Shown in pieces: positions 6,232 through 12,119 of a stretch of DNA of 12,230 nt. The stretch comes from CAVSUR01 sp052143655 (GTDB lineage Bacteria; Actinomycetota; Actinomycetes; Streptosporangiales; Streptosporangiaceae). The stretch spans positions 1 to 12,230 of the forward strand of contig JBKQSL010000534.1 of NCBI GenBank assembly GCA_052143655.1, written 5' to 3'. A model generated the notes under the pieces. The model was not told the origin of the DNA, ran no database searches, and saw only the letters and a program-made list of their open reading frames with translations. Within the stretch, counting starts at the first letter, position 1; each line of letters starts with the position of its first letter. A program made the position numbers and the translations under genes.

Positions 6232-6372
6232 TCAGCCTTGGCTGCCAGGTGTTGACAGGGGCTCGGGCTGCTCGGCGCGCATCAGGTGCAGCACCTCAAC
6301 CTCGCGGCCGTCCGGCGCCTCGCCGTTCAGCCCATGTTCCGGGCCTATCTCGGCATCGGCCAGCCGGGCCAC
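6232..6372 (-). CDS. Possible 46-residue ORF between rskA-like and amidohydrolase genes
   Basis: From a GTG at 6372 the minus strand reads 46 codons with strongly G/C-ending third positions and a balanced acidic composition (for example GREVEVLHLMRAEQPEP), ending in TGA at 6232-6234. No ribosome site is visible and I recognise no family. It may be a small gene, a remnant, or chance in GC-rich DNA. The remainder of the 349-bp gap (6094-6442) holds the 22-bp repeats, a 13-bp palindrome AGGTGCAGCACCT (6284-6296) and an isolated TTGACA (6252-6257) on the plus strand without a -10. Confidence 0.2.
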   Translation of the reverse strand: MARLADAEIGPEHGLNGEAPDGREVEVLHLMRAEQPEPLSTPGSQG

Positions 6373-6442
6373 CGCGCAGCGGCGGTGTGGCCCGGGCCGG
6401 CGGCGGGTCGGCTGGCCAGCGCCGGGTGCTTTCCGCCGCCTG

Positions 6443-7297
6443 CTACAGCGCCAGTACCAGGAGCATCCGGCCGGTCGGGTGCCCGGCGCCGCGGCCAGGC
6501 TCCACGCTGAGGCCCAGCTGGTCGCCGGCCCGCAGCCCGGCGGCGATCACCGGGCCGGTCATCCCGTGCCGCGCGGCTGGCAGCCGCCCGGCGGCCCGGT
6601 CCCCGTCCGGTCCCATGACCCACAGCTCGTAGCACCGCGACGACGGCAGGCGGCGCAGCCCGGCCGCCGTGAAGACCAGCGCGTGCCGGCGGCCGGACAT
6701 CACGATCATGGCCCGGCCGCCGGTGGCCACCCGGCCGGTCAGCATCGTGGCGTCCCGCGCGGTCACGATGGCCGCGACCGCATCGGCGGTGCCGCCGCCC
6801 GGCAGGGCGGTTGCGGGCCGCCGCGCCGCCGGGCCGGCGGTGACGACGAGCACGACGGCGAGGACCGCGGCCAGGACGGCCGCGGAACTCGCGGTGAGCA
6901 GCGCCGCCGCGCGCGCTGGGACGGCCGGGCGCCGGGCCCGGTGCTGCCGGACGGTCCGGGCGTGCGGAGCGGGTGGGGCGGGTAGGGCGGGTGGGGCGGT
7001 CTGACAAAAGGCCAGCCGGACCCCGGCCAGCCGGCGGGGCGCGGGCACTGGCAGGCGCGGCGGCAGCTGGCGGGTGCCGCCCACGACGTGCAGCGTGCGG
7101 TCCTTCAGCGCGGCCGGCGGGGCCGCGGCTCGGGCCGCGGCCAGCCGGGCTGTCGTCTCCCGCAGCCCGGCGACCTCGCGCGCGCACGCCTCGCACCGGA
7201 TCAGGTGCCGCTCCACCCGGGCCCGGTCCGCGTCGTCCAGCGCGTCCATCACGTACGCGCCGGCCAGCACGTGCGGCTCGGGCCGCCCGCTCCTCAT
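6443..7297 (-). CDS. rskA: Anti-sigma-K factor (RskA family), membrane protein
   Basis: The 284-residue product has an N-terminal cytoplasmic anti-sigma domain with a complete zinc motif, HLIRCEACAREV (H31, C35, C38), preceded by PHVLAGAYVMDALDD (8-22). A Pro/Ala/Arg-rich linker follows, then one membrane helix (about 131-153) and an extracytoplasmic RskA domain containing the family hallmark RCYELWVMGPDG (221-232). It should hold the sigma factor at the membrane and free it on regulated proteolysis. Its ATG overlaps the TGA of the sigma gene by four bases (ATGA), so the pair is translationally coupled. M. tuberculosis RskA, as I recall, lacks the zinc Cys/His set; here it is intact. The C-terminal domain is of normal size. 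Confidence 0.9.
   Translation of the reverse strand: MRSGRPEPHVLAGAYVMDALDDADRARVERHLIRCEACAREVAGLRETTARLAAARAAAPPAALKDRTLHVVGGTRQLPPRLPVPAPRRLAGVRLAFCQTAPPALPAPPAPHARTVRQHRARRPAVPARAAALLTASSAAVLAAVLAVVLVVTAGPAARRPATALPGGGTADAVAAIVTARDATMLTGRVATGGRAMIVMSGRRHALVFTAAGLRRLPSSRCYELWVMGPDGDRAAGRLPAARHGMTGPVIAAGLRAGDQLGLSVEPGRGAGHPTGRMLLVLAL
6971..6999 (+). repeat. G-quadruplex-forming GGG repeat inside rskA (template strand)
   Basis: The plus strand carries six consecutive G3-4 tracts separated by one or two bases (GGGTGGGGCGGGTAGGG and on). The coding strand is the C-rich complement and encodes the Pro/Ala linker (about residues 101-111) before the membrane helix. The quadruplex would form on the DNA template strand, not in the mRNA. 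Confidence 0.6.
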
Positions 7298-7902
7298 TGG
7301 TCCAGCTCCAGGCGGTCGCGCAGCCGGATCAGCCCGTCGCGCATCCGGGTGCTCACGGTGCCCGGCGCCACCCCTAGCATCTGCGCCACCTCCGCGTAGG
7401 TGTAACCGCCGTAGTAGGCCAGCAGTACCGACTCGCGCTGCAGCTCGGTCAGTGACGCCAGGCACTGCCGGACCCGCTCGCGGTCGAGATGGGCCAGCGT
7501 GGTCTCCACCACGTCGTCGTAGGCGATCGAGAACGTCGCGGCGCGCAGCTCACGGTTGGCCGACCGCTGCTCGGACCGCACCCGGTCCACCGCGCGGCGG
7601 TGCGCGATCGTCGTCACCCACGCCATCGCGCTGCCCCGCCCGGGGTCGAACCGCGACGCGCTGCGCCAGACCTCGACCATGACCTCCTGGGTGACCTCCT
7701 CGGACTGGCACCGGTCCCGCACGACGCTGCAGACCACGCCGAACACCGGCGCCGCCAGCCGGTCATACACAGCGTCGAACGCCGCGCAGTCACCGCGCGC
7801 CACCCGGCTCATCAGCTCAGCCAGCTCGGCGTCGGGACAGACGCGCGCTGTCGGTCCGCTCGCGGGCGAGGCGCGGCCGCCGGTGATCCTCACACTGGCC
7901 AT
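7294..7902 (-). CDS. sigK: ECF RNA polymerase sigma factor, SigK type
   Basis: A 202-residue group-4 sigma factor. Region 2 spans about 42-112 (FDAVYDRLAAPVFGVV, then EVTQEVMVEVWRSASRFDPG and AWVTTIAHRRAVDRVRS). Region 4 spans about 145-198 (LTELQRESVLLAYYGGYTYA, then VAPGTVSTRMRDGLIRLRDR). Assignment to the SigK group rests on the overlapping RskA gene and the adjacent MPT70/83-like target as well as sequence style. Cysteines are at 22, 39, 58, 65 and 147. In M. tuberculosis SigK a disulphide between region 4 and the C-terminus senses redox; here Cys147 may match one partner, but no cysteine is near the C-terminus. ATG 7902 has a poor ribosome site and overlaps the candidate -10, so the GTG at 7893 may be a leaderless true start. 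Confidence 0.92.
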   Translation of the reverse strand: MASVRITGGRASPASGPTARVCPDAELAELMSRVARGDCAAFDAVYDRLAAPVFGVVCSVVRDRCQSEEVTQEVMVEVWRSASRFDPGRGSAMAWVTTIAHRRAVDRVRSEQRSANRELRAATFSIAYDDVVETTLAHLDRERVRQCLASLTELQRESVLLAYYGGYTYAEVAQMLGVAPGTVSTRMRDGLIRLRDRLELDQ

Positions 7903-7928
7903 TCGTCACCGCGCCGCGAGCCTCTTGG
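7901..7928 (-). promoter_or_regulatory. Candidate SigK-dependent promoter of the sigK-rskA operon
   Basis: On the minus strand CCAAGA (plus 7923-7928) is followed after exactly 16 bases by ACGAAT (plus 7901-7906). The -10 differs by one base from CCGAAT of the mycobacterial SigK consensus; the -35 shares CCA. Its end overlaps the annotated ATG, predicting a transcript start near 7894, next to the GTG at 7893. It would make the operon autoregulated. Confidence 0.5.
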
Positions 7929-8008
7929 TGACGCGCGCCGCGGGCCCGCGGCGGCCTGGCCGGTGCGGGGTCGGCTGGTGCGCCGCCGCCCAGCGCGGGC
8001 CGGGCCGG

Positions 8009-8036
8009 CCAATGCGGGCCCCATCCGGTGCCGAAT
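8009..8036 (+). promoter_or_regulatory. Candidate SigK-dependent promoter of the fasciclin gene
   Basis: CCAATG (8009-8014), 16 bases, then CCGAAT (8031-8036). The -10 is identical to the reported SigK consensus and the spacing equals that of the opposed promoter at 7901-7928. It predicts a transcript start near 8043 and a leader of about 75 nt. A CCATCC at 8021-8026 is also present but too close to the -10 to pair with it. Confidence 0.6.
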
Positions 8037-8117
8037 ACGTCAGGGGAGGACGGCGGCAGGCGGCGCTCCGGTGCCGCGCAGCCCTCCTCCCGGCACCGAC
8101 GACACATGGAGATGAAC

Positions 8118-8798
8118 ATGCGGATACAGGACAGGAAGGCCGGCGGCCGGACTGGCGCCATCGCGGTCGGCCTGGCCGCCGGAGTGCTGGGGCTGGCGGC
8201 GTGCGGCAGCTCGGCGAGCTCGACGACGGCGGCGGGGGCGAGCGCCAGCCATCATCCGATGGCGTCCCATTCGGCCATGGCGTCCCATTCAGCCATGGCC
8301 TCGCACCACGCGATGGCCACGACGGCGACGTTCGGCTCGGACTGCGGGATGGTGCCCGCCAGCGGCATGGGCAGCTTCCACAGCATGAGCATGGACCCGG
8401 TGGTGACCGCGGCGTCCCACAACCCGCTGCTGGCCACGTTCGCCGCTGACGCGAAGACCGCCGGCCTGACAGGCGCCCTGGACTCGATGCACGCGGTCAC
8501 CGTGTTCGCCCCCGAGGACAGCGCGTTCGCCAAGCTGCCGTCCTCGGACAAGACCATGATGATGCACAGCAGCGCTGAGCTGGCGAAGATCCTCAAGTAC
8601 CACGTCGTGGCCGGGCATGTCACCGTGGCCCAGCTGGCCGCCGGCAAGCCGCTGACGACCCTGGAGGGCAGCACGCTCAAGCCGTCCAAGATGGGCGCCG
8701 TCTACGAGGTGAACACCGCCGACGTCATCTGCGGCAACGTGCAGACGGCCAACGCCACCGTCTACATCATCAACAAGGTCCTGACCCCGATGCACTGA
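8118..8798 (+). CDS. Fasciclin (FAS1) domain lipoprotein, MPT70/MPT83-like, with His/Met-rich linker
   Basis: The 226-residue precursor has a basic N-terminus, a hydrophobic segment and a lipobox LAAC (26-29), so it should be a lipid-anchored surface protein. A Ser/Ala linker with a His/Met-rich stretch (about 45-66) follows. The FAS1 domain runs from about 92 to 226: DPVVTAASHNPLLATF, VTVFAPEDSAFAKLP, ILKYHVVAGHVTV, and VICGNVQTANATVYIINKVL. Cys76 and Cys205 match the disulphide pair expected for MPT70/83. These proteins act in surface adhesion or signalling. ATG 8118 is picked because GGAG (8108-8111) lies six bases ahead; in-frame ATGs at 8106 and 8112 are alternatives. Divergent from sigK, with a candidate SigK promoter. 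Confidence 0.9.
   Translation: MRIQDRKAGGRTGAIAVGLAAGVLGLAACGSSASSTTAAGASASHHPMASHSAMASHSAMASHHAMATTATFGSDCGMVPASGMGSFHSMSMDPVVTAASHNPLLATFAADAKTAGLTGALDSMHAVTVFAPEDSAFAKLPSSDKTMMMHSSAELAKILKYHVVAGHVTVAQLAAGKPLTTLEGSTLKPSKMGAVYEVNTADVICGNVQTANATVYIINKVLTPMH
8259..8312 (+). repeat. 18-bp coding repeat encoding MASHSA units
   Basis: Three 18-bp units (8259-8276, 8277-8294, 8295-8312) encode MASHSA, MASHSA and MASHHA, after HHP. The first two differ by one base. The repeat keeps frame and yields a stretch alternating Met and His in the lipoprotein linker, a composition seen in periplasmic copper-binding sites. Confidence 0.85.
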
Positions 8799-8836
8799 CC
8801 GGCCCCGCCCCTGACCTGCACCGCCGTGCGCCGGTC
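8797..8836. terminator. Hairpin between convergent fasciclin and methyltransferase genes
   Basis: GACCGGC (8797-8803) is the exact reverse complement of GCCGGTC (8830-8836). A second small stem, GCAC/GTGC (8818-8829), sits inside and stacks on its 3' arm. It overlaps the fasciclin stop codon and could serve both strands. The loop is long, so this is moderate evidence only. Confidence 0.35.
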
Positions 8837-8864
8837 CGGGGAAGCCCGATCGCTGCCAGCCGCC

Positions 8865-9689
8865 TCAGGGCTGGGCCGGGCGGGTCCCGATGACGACGGT
8901 GGCGGCGAGCTCGACGGACCGGGCGACCTGCGGTCTCAGCCCGGCGGCCGCGAAGATCCCGGTAGCGGCCGCCACCTGGCGCTCGCTGGCCTCGATCAGC
9001 AGGCTGCCGCCCGGCGCGAGCCAGTCTGCTGCCCCGGCGGCGACCCGCCGGGCGAGGTCCAGGCCGTCCGGGCCGCCGTCGACCGCCTGCCGCGGCTCGT
9101 GCAGCCGGGACTCGGGCGGCAGCAGCGCGACCTCCCCGGCCGGCACGTACGGGACGTTGGCGGCCAGCAGGTCGATGTGCCCGGCCAGCGCGGCGGGCAG
9201 GGCCGCGAACAGGTCACCCTGGTGCACCTGGCCGGCCGGGCCGGCATTGTGCCGGGCGCACCGGACCGCAGCGGGATCCACGTCGCAGGCGTGCAGCTCG
9301 ACCTCACCCAGCGCCGCGGCCAGCGCGACGCCGATCGCGCCGGTGCCGCAGCACAGGTCCACCACGATCAGGGCCTCCCCGGGCCCGGCAGGCCACGGGC
9401 TCCGGTCGAGGGCCAGCGCGACGGCCTGCTGCACCAGGAACTCGGTGCGCCGCCGGGGCACGAAGACGCCCGGCTCGACGGCGATCCGCAGCCCGCAGAA
9501 CTCTGCCCAGCCCAGTACCTGCTCCAGCGGCAGGCCGGATGCCCGCCGCTCAACCATCGCGGCCAGCTCCGCCGCCGTCGCCGCCGCGCCGATCAGCAGG
9601 TCCGCCTCGTCCTCGGCGAAGACGCAGCCGGCCGCCCGCAGCCTGCTGACGGTCGAGGCGCGGGCCGCCGCGGACGGGGAATCGGGCAT
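8865..9689 (-). CDS. PrmC/HemK-related putative protein N5-glutamine methyltransferase
   Basis: A 274-residue SAM-dependent methyltransferase. The N-terminal part ends in GLPLEQVLGWAEFCGLRIAV (52-71) and VFVPRRRTEFLV (75-86), the block that precedes the catalytic domain in PrmC. Motif I is VVDLCCGTGAIGVAL (109-123), the acidic motif II DVDPAAVRCARHNA (136-149), and the substrate loop reads NVPYVP (178-183) in place of the PrmC NPPY. That NVPY form marks the PrmC-related actinobacterial subgroup (TIGR03704 type) whose target protein is not known, so it is probably not the release-factor enzyme itself. ATG 9689 has CGGAGG six bases ahead. It follows the mannosyltransferase gene by 32 bp on the same strand, so the two are likely co-transcribed. 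Confidence 0.88.
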   Translation of the reverse strand: MPDSPSAAARASTVSRLRAAGCVFAEDEADLLIGAAATAAELAAMVERRASGLPLEQVLGWAEFCGLRIAVEPGVFVPRRRTEFLVQQAVALALDRSPWPAGPGEALIVVDLCCGTGAIGVALAAALGEVELHACDVDPAAVRCARHNAGPAGQVHQGDLFAALPAALAGHIDLLAANVPYVPAGEVALLPPESRLHEPRQAVDGGPDGLDLARRVAAGAADWLAPGGSLLIEASERQVAAATGIFAAAGLRPQVARSVELAATVVIGTRPAQP

Positions 9690-9721
9690 CGGCGCCTCCG
9701 TGCGGGCCGGGCAGGGCCTGG

Positions 9722-11257
9722 TCAGATCCAGCTGTGGAACCACATCCGGGCATACCAGGAGGTGTAGGGGAGAACCTGCGCGGCCAGGACCGGGTAGATG
9801 TAGGCGAAGTTCGCCAGCACCGCCAGCAGGTAGACCCCAGACACTGCCGCACCAGTGGCCCGGCGTGCGGGCCTGGCCCTGACCGGGCCGATGATCAGTC
9901 CCAGGCACAGGGTGATCGCGATGACCAGGAACGGGTCGAAGACGATGGCGTAGTAGTAGAACTCGGTCCGGCTGTCGTGCAGGTAGAACCAGATCCACGG
10001 CGCCCAGCCCGCGGCCACGCCCATCAGCACCGCGCCGGCCCGCCAGTCCCGGCGGGCCAGCCACCAGACCAGGCAGGCGGCCAGGGCCAGGGTGCCGCCC
10101 CACCAGACCAGCGGGGTGCCGATGGCCAGGACTTCCTGCGAGCAGCTGCTGGCGCCGCAGGTGCGCGGCGTGGCGTAGAAGAACGAGATCGGCCGGGCCA
10201 GCACCAGCCAGCCCAGCGGGTTGGACTGGTAGGTCTGATGGCTTTTCAGCCCCAGCCCGAAGCCCAGCATGGACTTGTTGTATGCCAGCCAGGCGGCCAG
10301 GGTGGAGGTCCGGTGGCCGCTCAGCGCCACGCCGTTCCGGTTGTACCCGTAGCTGGTGACGAACCAGCCGGTCCAGGTGGCGACGTAGGCAGCGGCCGGG
10401 GCCAGCACGAACCAGACCGGCGCCCACGGAGCGTCGCTGCGCAGCACTCCGGCCGCCCGGGACCGGTACCCGGCGGCCCGGCGCGCGCCGGAGTCCCAGG
10501 CGAGGACCAGCACGGCAAACGCGGGGATGTACCAGACGCCGTTCCACTTGGTCCCGCAGGCCAGCCCCAGGCAGATCCCGGCCAGGACCAGCAGCCAGCG
10601 GATGCCCAGCGGCGGGCCGCCGGCCCGCGGCGATCCGTCCGCTGCGGCGGCCGCCAGCCGGGCCCTGGAGCGGTCCCGGTCGATCACGATCAGGCCGAAC
10701 GCCGCCAGCACCCAGAACATCACGAAGATGTCGAGGATCGCGGTGCGCGACAGCACCAGCTCCAGCCCGTCCAGGGCCAGCAGCAGGCCGGCCACGCAGC
10801 CGAGCATGGTGGAGCGGGTTAGCCGCCGCGCGATCCGCGCGGTCATCAGGATGGCCAGCGTCCCGATGACGGCGGAGGCGAACCGCCAGCCGAACGGGGT
10901 CAGGCCGAACAGCCACTCCCCGGCGGCGATCATGATCTTGCCCAGCGACGGGTGCGCCACGTACTCGCCCTTGGTGCCGATCAGGATCGCGGTGCTGCCC
11001 CGGGTCAGCAGCTCGTTCACGTTGTGCAGGTGCTGGATCTCGGTGCCGTGCCGCAGGATGCCGTAGGCGTCGGGGACGTAGTAGGTCTCGTCGAAGACGA
11101 CCGCGTGCGGCTGGCCGAGCCGGTAGAAGCGCAGGACCGCGCCGAGCGCGGTGACCAGCAGCGGGCCGGCCCAGCCCCAGAACGCGCTGCCGGGCATCGG
11201 CGGGACCAGCCGGCCGGCCAGCTCCGCGGGCTGCCCGGCTCTCGTGCTGGCGGTCAC
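9722..11257 (-). CDS. Protein O-mannosyltransferase (PMT, GT39), polytopic membrane enzyme
   Basis: The product (511 residues from this start) is the actinobacterial homologue of Pmt/Rv1002c. It transfers mannose from polyprenyl-phospho-mannose to Ser/Thr of exported, mostly Sec-dependent, proteins at the outer face of the membrane. It has about ten hydrophobic helices. The first loop carries the catalytic Asp-Glu in HAVVFDETYYVPDAY (D56, E57), then AHPSLGK (101-107), both family marks. The C-terminal part has WIWFYLHDSRTEFYYYAIVF. The GTG at 11257 is a judgement: ribosome sites are poor. An in-frame ATG at 11398 adds 47 residues of lower GC3 but sits eight bases after TACGAT (plus 11407-11412), a possible leaderless start. 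The fasciclin lipoprotein next door is the kind of exported protein this enzyme modifies. The upstream gap 11258-11419 shows no other gene. Confidence 0.9.
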   Translation of the reverse strand: MTASTRAGQPAELAGRLVPPMPGSAFWGWAGPLLVTALGAVLRFYRLGQPHAVVFDETYYVPDAYGILRHGTEIQHLHNVNELLTRGSTAILIGTKGEYVAHPSLGKIMIAAGEWLFGLTPFGWRFASAVIGTLAILMTARIARRLTRSTMLGCVAGLLLALDGLELVLSRTAILDIFVMFWVLAAFGLIVIDRDRSRARLAAAAADGSPRAGGPPLGIRWLLVLAGICLGLACGTKWNGVWYIPAFAVLVLAWDSGARRAAGYRSRAAGVLRSDAPWAPVWFVLAPAAAYVATWTGWFVTSYGYNRNGVALSGHRTSTLAAWLAYNKSMLGFGLGLKSHQTYQSNPLGWLVLARPISFFYATPRTCGASSCSQEVLAIGTPLVWWGGTLALAACLVWWLARRDWRAGAVLMGVAAGWAPWIWFYLHDSRTEFYYYAIVFDPFLVIAITLCLGLIIGPVRARPARRATGAAVSGVYLLAVLANFAYIYPVLAAQVLPYTSWYARMWFHSWI

Positions 11258-11419
11258 CGCCACGCGATGTCCGTGGAGGAGAGAATCGGCCTGCTCCCTT
11301 ACCAGTTCCGGTCCGGCCTGCCGGTGACCGCAGTCGCGGCGGGCACCTGGGCGGCAGGCCTGCCGTGCCCCGGCCGGGAAAGCAGGCGCTGCTGCCATTC
11401 GTCGCGATCGTACCGGCAG

Positions 11420-11653
11420 TTACCGGTCTCGGCGCCGGCCGAAGAGGTAGTAGCAGGCCGGCACGACGCCGCCGGAGCTGACGAGGCCGACCACGACAGC
11501 CCACGCCCACTTCGGGCCGCGGATCTCGGCGGCCGGGCGGCGCCTGATGTCGATGAGCGTCGCGACCCGCAGCAGGCCCTCGGCCGTCGCCGCGCCGATG
11601 ATCAGCCTGCGGTGGCGCTGGCTCAGGTCACTCCACTTTTTCCGGTCGCTCAT
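11420..11653 (-). CDS. Small membrane protein with PLDc_N-like segment
   Basis: A 77-residue protein. The first third is hydrophilic and helical (SDRKKWSDLSQRHRRLIIG), an internal amphipathic or membrane-associated stretch follows, and the C-terminal part RGPKWAWAVVVGLVSSGGVV (45-64) then PACYYLFGRRRDR resembles the PLDc_N (phospholipase D N-terminal-like) motif: a basic-tryptophan entry, one membrane helix, and aromatic-FGRRR at the cytosolic end. Such short proteins are common in actinobacteria and have no assigned function; there is no HKD phospholipase domain. ATG 11653 has GGAGGA seven bases ahead. It points the same way as the mannosyltransferase gene but 162 bp separate them. Confidence 0.7.
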   Translation of the reverse strand: MSDRKKWSDLSQRHRRLIIGAATAEGLLRVATLIDIRRRPAAEIRGPKWAWAVVVGLVSSGGVVPACYYLFGRRRDR

Positions 11654-11860
11654 GCCAGTCCTCCGCACCCGAGGCAGGGTCAGTGCTGGGCCGAACCTTA
11701 CTCCGGTTCGCCGCGAGAGCTCTGCCGCACGCTCCGCCCGGATGGCGGTGGGCGGGCTCGCCGCCATCCGCCACCGGGCGCGGCAGCGGCCGGGGCGCGG
11801 GTCAGGCTGCGCCATTTGCGGTCTGGACGGCGGCTCACCGCCGGGTTACCGTGACATCGG

Positions 11861-11903
11861 ACCCCGCGCAGGTGGTGAACTCACCCACCAAGAGGCGCGG
11901 GGT
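11861..11903. promoter_or_regulatory. Nested palindrome in the divergent gap
   Basis: ACCCCGCGC (11861-11869) pairs exactly with GCGCGGGGT (11895-11903). Inside lies GGTGAACTCACC (11874-11885), a dyad with five-base arms around AC. It could be an operator for the divergent pair, the core of a small RNA, or a terminator for an unseen transcript. Function inferred only. Confidence 0.4.
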
Positions 11904-12105
11904 TCGCCATTGCGCGGAAGGCGCGGCCTCGCCGCGTTTGGCAGCCCAGGACGTGGGCAGGGCAGGCCCTTGCACCACGCCCGCTCGCCGAGCCGGGCAG
12001 CCCGGCTGCGGCCGTGCTGGAGCTGGTGAACCTGCCCTGCGCCGCCCGGTTAGCCGCGCAGTAGCGCACACCGCGCCGGTCACCGAGCTGCCCGCCGGGC
12101 GGTCG

Positions 12106-12111
12106 TAGGGT
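12106..12111 (+). promoter_or_regulatory. -10 box implying a leaderless transcript
   Basis: TAGGGT fits the actinobacterial TANNNT -10 and ends eight bases before the ATG at 12120, the spacing expected when transcription starts at or within two bases of the start codon. There is no ribosome site before that ATG, which agrees. No clear -35 is seen. Confidence 0.45.
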
Positions 12112-12119
12112 GGCTGAGC

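Larger units (their letters stand above)
11654..12119. other. 466-bp gap between divergent genes; no supported gene
   Basis: Open frames cross this gap but their products are Arg/Ala/Gly/Pro-rich with no family signature and no ribosome site, so I call none. It holds a nested palindrome at 11861-11903 and a -10-like box at 12106-12111. No tRNA T-loop or other RNA signature was found: the GGTTCGCC at 11901-11908 does not fit a T-arm. Confidence 0.6.

Noticed and set aside
8021..8036. CCATCC at 8021 as the SigK -35
   Set aside because: Only four bases separate it from CCGAAT, far below the 16-17 needed; the upstream CCAATG has correct spacing.
8028..8117. Longer fasciclin start at ATG 8028
   Set aside because: It would precede or overlap the candidate promoter and place 30 charged residues before the lipoprotein signal; GGAG before 8118 gives a standard signal peptide.
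11396..11424. ACGAAT at the upstream ATG of the mannosyltransferase frame as a third SigK promoter
   Set aside because: The bases 16 positions upstream on that strand are GGTAAC, which do not match CCAA or CCATCC; a TACGAT -10 explains the site equally well.
8865..11510. An 881-codon minus-strand open frame spanning the methyltransferase and the mannosyltransferase region
   Set aside because: Only the last 274 residues are the methyltransferase. The upstream part is an Arg/Gly-rich shadow of the mannosyltransferase gene read in another frame.
11895..11915. Possible tRNA T-arm (GGGTTCGCC)
   Set aside because: The loop lacks the TTCRANY pattern, and no acceptor, anticodon or D arm can be paired around it.
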